This document shows, piece after piece, positions 8,653 to 18,065 of a stretch of 64,000 nt of DNA (position 1 is the first letter of the stretch; every line of letters starts with the position of its first letter). A program made the translations under genes and the position numbers. Source of the DNA: Bryobacteraceae bacterium (lineage in GTDB: Bacteria > Acidobacteriota > Terriglobia > Bryobacterales > Bryobacteraceae); the NCBI GenBank assembly GCA_025056865.1, contig JANWVO010000003.1:1-64000 (forward strand). Direction: 5' to 3'. A model generated the notes under the pieces. The model searched no databases, was not told the origin of the DNA, and worked only from the letters and a program-made list of their open reading frames with translations.

Positions 8653-9240
8653 TTACGGCTGCTGGCTGGACTGCTCTCCCGCCGCCACCCGCCGGAAAAC
8701 CATCGGCTCCTTCCATGCCGCGGGGCCGCTTTCCGCCAGAAATCGCTGGAGCTGGGCGGGTCCCGCCATCACGACATAGTGCCTGTCCTCATCGCCGAAT
8801 CCGGTGACCAGCTCATACGGAAGCGCCCCCGCCTTCAGTTGTTTCACCATCCATTCCTGGTCTAACAGCGAGATGCGCAGTTGCTCGCCTTTGGCTTCCA
8901 CCCGCAGCAGGTTGTGGCTGGGGATTCCCGGACGCACAACCACCACGTCCGCATAAAGGACTCCGCCGAGCCTCACAAGACAAGCCCGCGCTTTGAACCT
9001 CCAGTCCCAGAGATCGCCCTCCAGCCTGAGGCGATCTCCGGGCTGGAAGCGCCACGCAGGGCACTGAGGATCCTCTGGATACGCACTGACCGTCAAGACG
9101 CCTTCCGGGCCTCTCCACTCGCCGGAGAGTCCCGGCTCCCGGACCAGATCCCGCTCCGTGAAGAGCGGGCGGAAAAAGTCCACGCTTTCGCAGCCGGACA
9201 GAACCAGCAGCGCGCTCACCGCGAGGGTGATCCGTCTCAT
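8653..9240 (-). CDS. Predicted lipoprotein of unknown function
   Basis: The 195-residue protein begins with a lipoprotein signal ending in LSGC (Cys17), so it should be lipidated and anchored in the envelope. GGAGGA lies about nine bases before the ATG. The mature part is a mixed beta-rich domain with several Trp and Arg residues and no family I recognise. It converges with hpnI, separated by 18 bases. A link to hopanoids is not shown. Confidence 0.75.
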   Translation of the reverse strand: MRRITLAVSALLVLSGCESVDFFRPLFTERDLVREPGLSGEWRGPEGVLTVSAYPEDPQCPAWRFQPGDRLRLEGDLWDWRFKARACLVRLGGVLYADVVVVRPGIPSHNLLRVEAKGEQLRISLLDQEWMVKQLKAGALPYELVTGFGDEDRHYVVMAGPAQLQRFLAESGPAAWKEPMVFRRVAAGEQSSQQP

Positions 9241-9512
9241 GGAAGTTGTTCCTCCGAAGAGAGAGGCATCCGCTGCGGCAGATGATTCCGACGCCGGCGA
9301 TGAAGCCGGGCAGGCAGCAGGCGCCGGGCCGCAGCCGGCGCCGCGGCCAGCCCGCCGGCCTCAATGACTGCGCTCTGCCATGCGCCCCCGCGCAAGGCCC
9401 GCCGCCTGCGCGGCTGCGGCGCGCCCGACGGCGGATGACCGGAGCGTAGGGTAGCACCGGGCCGTGCCCTGTGCAAGCCCCTCCGGGGTGCGGCCGGGCC
9501 GGAGCGCCGCGC

Positions 9513-11474
9513 TCAGATGCGGTGGAAGCTGCGGAGGATGTCGCGGTTCGAGTAGCGCAGAGCCACGGGACGGCCGTGCGGACAGCTCATCGGGTAGCGG
9601 GTGCGGGCCAGTTCGCGCACCAGCCATTCCATCTTCTCCGGCTCCAGCCTCGTGTTGATCTTGATGGCCGCCCGGCAGGCGAGCGACGCGGCCAGCGCGG
9701 CGCGGAACTCCTCCACGGTGAAACGGCGCAGCTCGGCATCGGCGATCTCGAGGATCTCGAACACGGCCTGCTCGATGTTCTGCGGCGGCAGATCCGCTGG
9801 CGCGGCCTTCACGGCAATGGTGCGGTGTCCGAAGGGTTCGGTCTCGAAGCCGGCGCGCGACAGTTCCCCAGCGATGCGCTGGTAGTCGGCTTCCTGCGCC
9901 GGAGTGAGCGTGAGGATCAGCGGCAGCAGCAGCCGCTGCTGTTCGGCGCGCCCGCGCGAGAGGCGGTCCAGGAACTTCTCGAAGAGGATCCGCTCGTGAG
10001 CCACGTGCTGATCGATAATCCACAAGCCATCCGGCCCGGCGGCAATGATGAAGCTGTCGTGGAGCTGCCCGAGGATCCGCACCTGCTCGAGCGCCGCCAT
10101 CGACGAGGGCGGATCGAGCGCAAGCCCCTCCGGAATGGAAGCGTGCGTGTCTGGCAGACGCAACCGGGAAGCCTCCGGACCCGGCGGAGCCGCCGCCGGC
10201 TCCGCGGCGGGGCAGGCTGGCGTTGGCGGCGCGGCTGCAGCGGGAGCCGGTCCCGGGGGAGTCGGCGGATCTGCGGGCTGGAGATCCAGCCGGGGCTGCG
10301 GCTCCGGCGGCGGCGCGAGAGTCAGTTCCGGGAGCACGGAACGCGGCGTGTCCGGCGGGATGCCAGCCAGGCGGAAGTCTTCGAGCGCCTGCGTGAACTC
10401 ACTGTATGGAAGGCGCGCCGCAGGCTGCGAGACGCCCGGGACCGGCAGCGAAGGCAGCGGCGCCGCGGGGGCGGGGCGGCTGGCAACGAGAGTTTCGCGC
10501 AGCGCGTCCCGGACAAAGTCATGCACGAAGCTGGCCGCCCGGAACCGCACTTCGGTCTTGGAGGGGTGGACGTTGACGTCCACTTCGCCGGGGTCGCAAT
10601 CGAGGAACAGCAGCGCGAACGGGAAAGCCGAGGGCGGCATGAGGTTGGCGTAGGCTGCCGAGATGGCGTGCAGCAGAAGGCGGTCGCGGATCAGCCGGCG
10701 GTTCACGAACAGGAAGATCGAGTTGCGGTTCGTCTTCTGCACCTGCGGCCTCGAGATGAAGCCGGAGAGCGTGAATCGGCCTTCGGCGGCGGTGCGGGGC
10801 TCGAGTTCCACAAGCTCCTCCAGCGTTTCGGCGCCGAAGACCTGGAAGACGCGCTCAGCCGCGGTGGCTACGGGCGCCGCTGACAGCAGCGTGCGCCCCT
10901 CGTGCACAAGCTCGAAGCTCTTCGCGGGATGCGCCAGCGAGTAGTGCGTGACCAGCGAGGCGATGTGCGCCAGCTCGGTCTGTTCGGTGCGCAGGAACTT
11001 GCGGCGCGCGGGGACGTTGAAGAACAGGTCGCGCACGGTGATGGAGGTGCCCGGCGGACGGACGCATTCGGAGACGGAAAGAAGGCGCCCGCCGGCGACC
11101 TCGACGCGCGCGCCCACCGGCTCCTCGGCGGCGCGCGTCTCGATGACCATGCGCGAGACACTGGCGATGGAGGGCAACGCTTCGCCGCGGAAGCCCAGCG
11201 TGGCTATGCATTCCAGCTCTTCGACGCGCGAGATCTTCGACGTGGCGTGGCGCTCGAGCGCCAGCAGAGCGTCGTCGCGCAGCATGCCGCAGCCGTCGTC
11301 GGTGACGCGGATCAGCCGCCGCCCGCCCCCTTCGGCTTCGACGCGGATGTCGCCGGCTCCGGCGTCGAGCGAGTTCTCAAGCAGCTCCTTGACCACGGAA
11401 GCGGGGCGCTCCACCACTTCGCCCGCGGCGATCTTGTTGGCGACCTGGTCTGGGAGGACGTGGATCCGGCCCAT
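9513..11474 (-). CDS. mutL: DNA mismatch repair protein MutL
   Basis: The 653-residue protein starts with the MutL signature (IHVLPDQVANKIAAGEVVER). It carries the GHKL ATPase motifs at E33/N34, DDGCGM (59-64) and GFRGEAL (94-100). A Pro/Ala-rich linker separates the ATPase from a C-terminal endonuclease domain with the metal motif DQHVAHERILFE at 488-499 (Val where Ala is usual) and CPHGRP at 631-636. This endonuclease-type MutL nicks DNA in methyl-independent mismatch repair with MutS. The start is fixed by family alignment. The ATG lies only a few bases downstream of a strong terminator hairpin that closes the export operon upstream, leaving little room for a leader. Confidence 0.96.
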   Translation of the reverse strand: MGRIHVLPDQVANKIAAGEVVERPASVVKELLENSLDAGAGDIRVEAEGGGRRLIRVTDDGCGMLRDDALLALERHATSKISRVEELECIATLGFRGEALPSIASVSRMVIETRAAEEPVGARVEVAGGRLLSVSECVRPPGTSITVRDLFFNVPARRKFLRTEQTELAHIASLVTHYSLAHPAKSFELVHEGRTLLSAAPVATAAERVFQVFGAETLEELVELEPRTAAEGRFTLSGFISRPQVQKTNRNSIFLFVNRRLIRDRLLLHAISAAYANLMPPSAFPFALLFLDCDPGEVDVNVHPSKTEVRFRAASFVHDFVRDALRETLVASRPAPAAPLPSLPVPGVSQPAARLPYSEFTQALEDFRLAGIPPDTPRSVLPELTLAPPPEPQPRLDLQPADPPTPPGPAPAAAAPPTPACPAAEPAAAPPGPEASRLRLPDTHASIPEGLALDPPSSMAALEQVRILGQLHDSFIIAAGPDGLWIIDQHVAHERILFEKFLDRLSRGRAEQQRLLLPLILTLTPAQEADYQRIAGELSRAGFETEPFGHRTIAVKAAPADLPPQNIEQAVFEILEIADAELRRFTVEEFRAALAASLACRAAIKINTRLEPEKMEWLVRELARTRYPMSCPHGRPVALRYSNRDILRSFHRI

Positions 11475-11479
11475 GCGGA

Positions 11480-11512
11480 AAAAGGCGGGCCCGCGCGGCG
11501 GGCCCGCCTTTT
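11480..11512 (-). terminator. Strong intrinsic terminator of the export operon
   Basis: AAAAGGCGGGCCCGC (11480-11494) and GCGGGCCCGCCTTTT (11498-11512) form a perfect 15-bp stem around a three-base loop. On the reverse strand the hairpin ends in a run of five T, 24 bases after the TolC-type gene and five bases before the mutL ATG. It reads as a terminator in both directions. Confidence 0.85.
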
Positions 11513-11535
11513 CATCTTAGGGGTTCGCCCCGGCT

Positions 11536-13308
11536 TCAGTCGATGACGATGCCGCGGTCTTCCAGCAGCGTGCCCAGCCGCTGCTGGAGGATCAGCAGGT
11601 TGCGGCGGTAGTTGACGGTCTGGTTGACGAGGTTCGACTGCGCCGTCGCCAGGTCGTTCTGCGCCGACAGCAGGAAGAAGATGTTGATCACGCCGAGGTC
11701 GTAGCGCTTCTGGTCTGCCTCGACGCGCTTCTGGGCGTAATCGACGGCGATCTGCGCCAGCCGCACGCCTTCGCGGCTGCTCTCCACGTTCGTGATGGCA
11801 TTCAGCACTTCCTGCCGGATCTGCTGCTCGAGCGAACGCTCGCGGAGCGCCGCCAGGCGCTTGTTGACAACGGCATCGGCGAGGTTGGCCGCTCCGGCGC
11901 GGTCCCGCAAAGGCAACTGGAGCTGGAAGCCGAACGAATACGTGTTGTAGTTGAAGCCGAACATCATGCTCCAGGCGTCCCATGCGGTGCCGGGAATAAA
12001 GATGGGGGTGCCGCCGACGCGCTGGAAGCCCGGACCGCCGCGCCCGAACGTCTGATAGGAACCGGTGAGGTTGAAGACGGGCTTGATGGAGTTGAGCGCG
12101 TTCTGGATCTGGAGGTCGTTGATATCGAGCGCCAGCTTCTGCGCCTTGATGTCCGGGCGGTTCTCAAGCGCAAGCTGCACGAGCTTCTCGCGGTCGTAGG
12201 TCACAGGCTCGGGCATCTTGCTGACGTCCTCGGTGAGCACGATCGGAAGGTCGCGCACATCAGGGTCGAGGTCGGCGCCGATCTGGCGGCGCAGCGCGTC
12301 CTCGAAGGCGCGCAACTGGTACTCGGTGCGGGTGACGTTGATCCGCGCGGTAGCGGCGTTCTGTTCGGGCTGGAAACGCTCGAGCTCGCTGGTGGCGCCC
12401 AGCTCGATCTCGCGGTTGGTGCGTTCCAGCGCGGCTTCGGCCAGCTTCAACGCCTCGAGATTGACCTTGAGGTTTTCGCGCGCGCTGACCACGTCCCAAT
12501 AGGCCTGCTCGGCGGTGACGAGCAGGCGCATGATCGCATCGCGGACGTTGAAGTCCTGCTGGCGCCTGGTGGCGCGGGCGATGGTGATGCCGATCTTGGT
12601 GATGTAAGGCCCGCGGCCGCGCCACAGCGGCTGGGTGAAGCCCATCTGCCACGTGGTCGTGTAGGCGGGGTTGTAGAGCGCGAACTGGTCATTGGTGGAG
12701 AGCTTGGACCAGTTGAGCTGCGTGAAGACGGTGGTGGAGGTCGGCAACAGTTGCTGGAAGCGCGTGTTCAGCGGCTGGTTGAGCTGGCTGACCACCTGGG
12801 CGCCCTGGAGCTGGTTGATGGCCGGCTGGCTGGAGCGCGTGGCGTTGAAGTTCGAGGTGATGGTGGGGTCGAAGATCGAGAACGCGCGCTGGATGGCGTT
12901 CTTGGGCACCTCGATCGAAAGCCGCTGGATGGCGATGTCGGTGTTGTTGGCAAGAACCAGGTCCAGGTAGTTCTTCAACGAGAGCACCAGCTTGCCGTCG
13001 ACGACGAAATCCTTCAGCCGCACCGGGGGCTGGATGGTGACGCGCGTGTCGCCGGGCGAGAAGACGCGGCGCATCCATGCTGGAGAGCCTACCCACGGAG
13101 CGGAGGCATCGTGAACGGCGAAATTCATCCTTGCCTCCGCGCCCGCGCCCACCGGAGGCTGGGCCGTCGTGGAGGGCACAGGCTGCTGCTGCGGAGCCGG
13201 AGTGCCGGGTTGCACGGGCGCCGGCTGCGCCGGTGCCGCAGGAGTGACGGGAGCCTGCTGCGCAGGCACAACGAGAGCAGAGACAAGAAAGACAACAAGA
13301 CTGCGCAT
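11536..13308 (-). CDS. TolC-type outer-membrane efflux channel
   Basis: About 590 residues: a signal peptide (MRSLVVFLVSALVVPA), a Pro/Ala/Gln-rich stretch, then two repeats of the outer-membrane efflux fold with long amphipathic helices (for example REIELGATSELERFQPEQN). TolC-family trimers form the exit duct of tripartite pumps. It is the last gene of the operon that holds three adaptors and a MacB-type permease and is followed by a terminator. The ATG at 13308 is chosen because it starts a clean signal peptide; an ATG at 13341 would overlap the permease gene and bury it. Confidence 0.9.
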   Translation of the reverse strand: MRSLVVFLVSALVVPAQQAPVTPAAPAQPAPVQPGTPAPQQQPVPSTTAQPPVGAGAEARMNFAVHDASAPWVGSPAWMRRVFSPGDTRVTIQPPVRLKDFVVDGKLVLSLKNYLDLVLANNTDIAIQRLSIEVPKNAIQRAFSIFDPTITSNFNATRSSQPAINQLQGAQVVSQLNQPLNTRFQQLLPTSTTVFTQLNWSKLSTNDQFALYNPAYTTTWQMGFTQPLWRGRGPYITKIGITIARATRRQQDFNVRDAIMRLLVTAEQAYWDVVSARENLKVNLEALKLAEAALERTNREIELGATSELERFQPEQNAATARINVTRTEYQLRAFEDALRRQIGADLDPDVRDLPIVLTEDVSKMPEPVTYDREKLVQLALENRPDIKAQKLALDINDLQIQNALNSIKPVFNLTGSYQTFGRGGPGFQRVGGTPIFIPGTAWDAWSMMFGFNYNTYSFGFQLQLPLRDRAGAANLADAVVNKRLAALRERSLEQQIRQEVLNAITNVESSREGVRLAQIAVDYAQKRVEADQKRYDLGVINIFFLLSAQNDLATAQSNLVNQTVNYRRNLLILQQRLGTLLEDRGIVID

Positions 13309-13333
13309 GGGTTTGGCCTGATGAATCGGGTGA

Positions 13334-14593
13334 CTACTCATAACGGATGGCTTCGATCGGATCGAGTTTGGCTGCCTGCACGGCGGGGTAAATGCCAAAC
13401 AGCAATCCAATGCCGACGCTGACGCCGAACGCCACGGCGATGGACGTGAACGTGACCACCGTGGACCAGCCGGCGGCGGCGGCAATGATCTGGGCCAGAG
13501 TGACTCCGAAGAGGATGCCGAGGAGACCTCCGATCATGGAGATCATGACGGCTTCGGTGAGGAACTGGCGGACGATGTCCGACTGGCGGGCGCCGATGGC
13601 GCGGCGGATGCCGATCTCGCGCGTGCGCTCGAGCACCGTGGCCAGCATGATGTTCATGATGCCGATGCCGCCCACCAGAAGGCTGATGCCGGCGATGCAG
13701 ATCATGACCACCTTGAAGATGTCGCTGGTGCGCTTCTTCTGCTCGAGCAGCCCGGCGGGCACGGTGACGCTGTAGTCGCCCGCGTCCTTGTGGGTGGCGG
13801 CGAGGATGGCGTTGATGACGGCCGCCGTTTCGATGGAGTCCACGCCGGGCTTGACGCGGAGATAGATGCCGTCGATTTCGTCCTTGAGGAAGCTGTTCTG
13901 ATCCTCGAAGCGGAACATGACCGTGCGCAGCGGGCTGACCACGAGGTTGTTGCGGGAGAGAATCTCGACGCCTTCGACGTCGGTGTCGCCGCCGGCCTGC
14001 TGCGCCATGACGCCGATGACCTGAAGCCAGACGTCATTGATCTTGATGTACTTGCCGACCGCCGGCTCATAGCCGAGCAGGTTGACCTTCGCCGTCTCCC
14101 CCAGCACGCAGACCGGCGCTGCGGTGGCGTTCTCCTCTTCGGTGAAGAAGCGGCCTTCCACAAGCCGGATGCTCTGGATGTCCATGTAGGACGGCTCGAC
14201 GCCGATCAGCATCGGCAGCTCGGCCGAGGTCTTCGGCAGGACCTTCGTCGGCTTGAAGCGCTTGCGGGGCGTCGCCTTGTCGATGCCCTGCGTGTTTTCC
14301 AGGATGGCCCGGTAATCGCGGAAGGTCATGCCCGGGCTGATGGCGCGGCGCGCCTGAAGCTCGGTGCGGTCAGTGGCTTCCTTGGCCTCGATGATGATGT
14401 TGTTCACGCCGAGCAGGTCGATGTAGGAGAGCATCTCCTTTTCGACGCCGGCGGTGATGGCAAGCATCGCCACCACGGCTCCGACGCCGAAGATCATGCC
14501 GAGCATGGTCAGCAGCGTGCGGAGCTTGTGCACGAGGAGGCTCGAAAGCCCCATGTAAATTTCAGGCAGATAGGCTTCGAGGAGGGCTACCAT
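13334..14593 (-). CDS. MacB/FtsX-type ABC transporter permease
   Basis: The 419-residue protein has the MacB layout: a helix near the N-terminus (LRTLLTMLGMIFGVGAVVAM), a large extracytoplasmic core domain at about 50-290, and three C-terminal helices with the FtsX signature ERTREIGIRRAIGA. Such permeases drive export by mechanotransmission and need a cytoplasmic ATPase. None is fused here and none lies in the operon. The ATG is three bases after the stop of the preceding adaptor, so expression should be coupled. Substrate is unknown. Confidence 0.9.
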   Translation of the reverse strand: MVALLEAYLPEIYMGLSSLLVHKLRTLLTMLGMIFGVGAVVAMLAITAGVEKEMLSYIDLLGVNNIIIEAKEATDRTELQARRAISPGMTFRDYRAILENTQGIDKATPRKRFKPTKVLPKTSAELPMLIGVEPSYMDIQSIRLVEGRFFTEEENATAAPVCVLGETAKVNLLGYEPAVGKYIKINDVWLQVIGVMAQQAGGDTDVEGVEILSRNNLVVSPLRTVMFRFEDQNSFLKDEIDGIYLRVKPGVDSIETAAVINAILAATHKDAGDYSVTVPAGLLEQKKRTSDIFKVVMICIAGISLLVGGIGIMNIMLATVLERTREIGIRRAIGARQSDIVRQFLTEAVMISMIGGLLGILFGVTLAQIIAAAAGWSTVVTFTSIAVAFGVSVGIGLLFGIYPAVQAAKLDPIEAIRYE

Positions 14594-14596
14594 GGC

Positions 14597-16681
14597 TTAC
14601 TGTCCCCCTTTCGTGCCCATCGGCATGACAGCGGCGGCGCCGCCCTGCTTTTTCTGCTGCTCCTTCTTCTTCCGCTCTTCGGGGGAGATGGTCGGATCCT
14701 GGAGCGCGATCACCTCGCCTTCCTTCAGTCCGGAGGCGATGATGGAGACCGTCTCCGAGCGCTTGGCGATCTGGATGTGGCGCGGCTCGAAACGGTCCTG
14801 CACCTTCACGTAGACGACGGGCTTGCCGTCCTTCTCGAAGATGCTCTGGTTGGGCACGTAAATGGCGTTGGGCACTTTTTCAACGATGATTTCCACATCG
14901 GCCAGCAGGCCGGGCCGCAGCAGGATTTCCATGTTGTCGCTGGCTTCCGGCGGCGGGGGCAGCTTGGCCTCGTCGAGATCCTTCTGCGTGAACTGGCCGA
15001 TGGAGGACGGCATGCCGCCGAAACCATTGCGGCCTCCGGGCCCGCCGGGTCCGCCCTGCGGGCCGGCCTGGGCCATGGCGGGGCCGCCCGCCTGCTGGCC
15101 CGGGCCGCCGCCCGGTGCTCCGCCGGGCTGGCCGGGCGCACCGCCCTGGCCGGGCGCGCCGCCGGGGCGCTGGCCGCGCTGCGGCAGTTCGATGCCTGCC
15201 TTCTTCGCTTCCTCGCGGAGCTTCTCAAACACCGCGCGGCGGTCTTCAGGCGACAGCTCCATCAGGTTCTTTCCGCCGAGAGCCTTCTGAAAGATCTCCT
15301 GCATCTTTTTCTGCTGCTCGGGCGTGAGCTGCGCGCCGCCGAACATCATGCCGCCGCCCATGCCGCCCATGCCGCCTGCGCCGCCCATCATCATGAAGGC
15401 GCGGCGCTGGCCCTGGCCGTCGCCGGACTGTCCCATCGCGCCGGGCATGCCGCCTCCCATTCCCGGCATCTGCCCTGCGCCGCCCTGCCCGAAGGCAATG
15501 GCGGCTCCGCCGCCCATGCCGCCTGCGCCGGGCATTCCGCCGGCGGCAGCCGCCATGGCGCTGAAGTCCGGCATGCCGCCGAACATCGACAGCGTCGGCG
15601 TCGCAATCGGCTTCTTCCGGTTGGCTTCCGCGGTGGCGAGGATGCGCGCGATCTGCTCCGGCTTCGCCCCAAGCTCGGTGAGCAGCTCCTTCATGTCGAT
15701 GGAGAACAGCACGTCGAACTTCTTGCCGGGATCCGCGCTGAAGACGTTGGCGCTGGCCGTGCCGCTCATCGACTTGATCTTGCCGTGGAAGACCTTGCCG
15801 GCGAGCGCGTCGAGCCGGATGAGCACATCCTGGCCTTCATGCAGGTTGGCGCGGTCAAGCTCGCCGATGCGGGCGATGACCTCGAGTTCGGACAGGTCGA
15901 GGATCTCCGCCACCGGCATGCCAGGCTGCACCTGGTCGCCTTCGCGGATGTCGGGAATCTGCGTGCCGAACATGCCGGAGAAGCCGGAGCGGTTCTGCTT
16001 GATGGCGACGAGGCCGCTGATGGGGGCCAGCAGCTTCACCTGCATCAGGCGCTGCTTTTCGCGGTTGATGTCGAGCAGGTTGCGGTTGCGGCGCTCGCGC
16101 AGCACGTTCAGCTCGGCCAGCGCCTGCTCCTGCTTGGACTTGATGTCGCTTTCCAGTTGCCGCAGCCGCCGCTGGGCCTCTTCGAGATTCAGCAGGTTCT
16201 TCTTCTGATCGATGGCAGGCAGCAGCGGGTTCTTCTTCACTTCGAGTTCGGCGCGGCGCACGGAATAGCGCGCGCGCAGCAGATCGACCTGATCCTGGTT
16301 GTTGCGGATGGCGAGGTCGGCCTGCGCCTTCTTGATCTGCTCATCGACCTGCTCCAGCTCAAGCTGGCGCTGCTCGAGCCGCGAGAGGACTTCCGAGTCG
16401 TCGAACTCGACAATCAGGTCCTTCTCGCGCGCGAAGGACCCCATCGGCGCGAGCTTGGTCACCTGCACCGTGCCGAACAGGTTCGGCGCCGTGAGCGTGG
16501 CCGAGCGGACGGCGCGAAGCTCGCCGCGGGCGAAGCTGCGCACGACGACGTCGCCGCGGCGCACGCGCGTGGTGGGCACGGTCTGCTGCCGCGACGGCAG
16601 GCCCTGGATCAGGCGGTAGATGCCGTAGCCGGCGCCGAGCACCGCCACTACCAACAGGAGTCTGGTAACAACCTTCTTCAT
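14597..16681 (-). CDS. HlyD/MFP periplasmic adaptor with a large Met/Gly-rich insertion
   Basis: The 694-residue protein has an N-terminal membrane anchor (about 5-25), a split lipoyl/barrel-sandwich domain around a coiled coil (about 95-215), and a beta-barrel. It is roughly 250 residues longer than usual. The extra part at about 331-585 interrupts the barrel region. It has a Met/Gly tract with 16 Met between 366 and 446, a short helical piece starting LTPEQQKKMQEIF (452-464), and a Gly/Pro/Gln tract at about 501-560. The adaptor fold resumes near 585 (EILLRPGLLADVEI). Adaptors link the inner-membrane permease to TolC. The Met-rich segment could bind soft metals or serve as a flexible spacer; neither is shown. 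Confidence 0.85.
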   Translation of the reverse strand: MKKVVTRLLLVVAVLGAGYGIYRLIQGLPSRQQTVPTTRVRRGDVVVRSFARGELRAVRSATLTAPNLFGTVQVTKLAPMGSFAREKDLIVEFDDSEVLSRLEQRQLELEQVDEQIKKAQADLAIRNNQDQVDLLRARYSVRRAELEVKKNPLLPAIDQKKNLLNLEEAQRRLRQLESDIKSKQEQALAELNVLRERRNRNLLDINREKQRLMQVKLLAPISGLVAIKQNRSGFSGMFGTQIPDIREGDQVQPGMPVAEILDLSELEVIARIGELDRANLHEGQDVLIRLDALAGKVFHGKIKSMSGTASANVFSADPGKKFDVLFSIDMKELLTELGAKPEQIARILATAEANRKKPIATPTLSMFGGMPDFSAMAAAAGGMPGAGGMGGGAAIAFGQGGAGQMPGMGGGMPGAMGQSGDGQGQRRAFMMMGGAGGMGGMGGGMMFGGAQLTPEQQKKMQEIFQKALGGKNLMELSPEDRRAVFEKLREEAKKAGIELPQRGQRPGGAPGQGGAPGQPGGAPGGGPGQQAGGPAMAQAGPQGGPGGPGGRNGFGGMPSSIGQFTQKDLDEAKLPPPPEASDNMEILLRPGLLADVEIIVEKVPNAIYVPNQSIFEKDGKPVVYVKVQDRFEPRHIQIAKRSETVSIIASGLKEGEVIALQDPTISPEERKKKEQQKKQGGAAAVMPMGTKGGQ

Positions 16682-16759
16682 ACCTTGCTTCTCATCCGGC
16701 GCGCCCGGATCCGCGGCCGCCGCCGAGCCTGCGGCAGGGCCAGCCCCAGGCGCGCACTG

Positions 16760-18061
16760 TCATAGTTTCCTGGCCCGCTTGGCGACTTCGGCCGGATTCT
16801 CGAGCGCGATACGCTCGCCCTCGCGAAGCCCCTTCAGCACGACGATGTCGTTGTCGTTGCGCTTGCCCACCTCGATGGGCCGCGCCTCCCACACGCCGGT
16901 TCCCTTCTGCACCCAGACATGGGGCTTGCCGCCCTGGAGGAAGCTGGCCTTGGCGGGGATCAGCAGGACATCCGGCAGGCTCTCGATGAGCACGATGCCG
17001 GTGGCGCTCATGCCGGGCCGCAGCCGCGGATCGGTCTGCTTCAGCGTGGCCCGCGCCGGGAACTGCTTTTCGTTGGCCATGCCGAAGCCGCGGAAGTTGA
17101 GCGAGGCGATCGGACTGATCCAGTCGAGCGTGGCATCGAACTCCCTGTCCTGGATGGCGTCGACGCGGACCTTCACGGTCTGGCCGAGCTGGATCTTGCC
17201 GCGGTCCACTTCCTCGAACTTCAGCTCGATGCGCATCTCGCTGAGATCAGGGATCTCGGCGATGGCCGCGCCCGTCCAGGCCGTGTCGCCCTCCTTGAAC
17301 GGCGGCGGCGTCGAACCCCAGTTGCCCTGGGCGCGGAAGTTCGGCAGCACGTTGAGAATGCCGTCGGTGGGGGCGCGGATGATCATCTTCTCCAGGTAGC
17401 CCTTCACCCGCTCCATGTCGCGCAGTGTCTTGTTCTTGCGCGATTCCAGCCTTTCGAGCTCGGCGCGCTGCGTCACGTCATGGCTCTTCACGGTCGCCTT
17501 CACCTGCTGAAGGGCGCCCTTGGAAAGGCCGACGTCGATGCGCGTCTTGGCGCCTTCGATCTCGGACAGGATCTCGGCCTTCGACGCCTCCAGCTCCGAG
17601 CGCTGCACGTCGTACTCGCTCGTCATCAGGTTCATCGCGTCGGCTTCGTCCGTGATCTTGTGGCTGGCCTTCGTCTGCACGATCTCGCTTTCGACCGTGC
17701 GCGCGTTGGTGACGAAGTTAAGATAGTAGTTCTCATACTGCGCCGTGTCGAACTCTACGACCACATCGCCCTTCCTGATCGGCTTGCCGGACTCGGCCAG
17801 CCGCACGATACGCGGATTGGGCACCTGGGGCGCCATGAGAACGGTCGAGCGGACGGCGCGGATTTCGCCGCGCGCGCGCACCGTATCGGCGAACTCGCCC
17901 CGGCGCACCGCCACGGTGGGCACCTCGACGGGCTTCGCCGCGGTGTAGCGGTAGGCCGCATAACCGCCGCCGGCGAGCACAAGCAGCAGCAGCGCGGAGC
18001 CGGCGATGCGGCCCTTGCCGTTCTTCTGACCCAGACGCCTGGACTTCACTTCCTTCGACAT
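16760..18061 (-). CDS. HlyD/MFP periplasmic adaptor
   Basis: The 433-residue protein is of usual length for the family: membrane anchor at about 19-38 (AGSALLLLVLAGGGYAAYRY), lipoyl half-motif, long coiled coil at about 100-220, second lipoyl half and beta-barrel, with the end module typical of adaptors (IPAKASFLQGGKPHVWV). It is the second of three adaptors, starting four bases after the first adaptor's stop and followed 78 bases later by the third. Expected role: periplasmic connector of the MacB-type pump. Confidence 0.9.
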   Translation of the reverse strand: MSKEVKSRRLGQKNGKGRIAGSALLLLVLAGGGYAAYRYTAAKPVEVPTVAVRRGEFADTVRARGEIRAVRSTVLMAPQVPNPRIVRLAESGKPIRKGDVVVEFDTAQYENYYLNFVTNARTVESEIVQTKASHKITDEADAMNLMTSEYDVQRSELEASKAEILSEIEGAKTRIDVGLSKGALQQVKATVKSHDVTQRAELERLESRKNKTLRDMERVKGYLEKMIIRAPTDGILNVLPNFRAQGNWGSTPPPFKEGDTAWTGAAIAEIPDLSEMRIELKFEEVDRGKIQLGQTVKVRVDAIQDREFDATLDWISPIASLNFRGFGMANEKQFPARATLKQTDPRLRPGMSATGIVLIESLPDVLLIPAKASFLQGGKPHVWVQKGTGVWEARPIEVGKRNDNDIVVLKGLREGERIALENPAEVAKRARKL

Positions 18062-18065
18062 CCAT

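Noticed and set aside
13309-13485. N-terminal extension of the TolC-type protein
   Set aside because: It overlaps the permease coding region in another frame and would hide the signal peptide that starts at 13308.
13790-16765. A 991-codon open frame on the forward strand
   Set aside because: It is antisense to the adaptor and permease genes, spans their boundary and encodes no recognisable domain.
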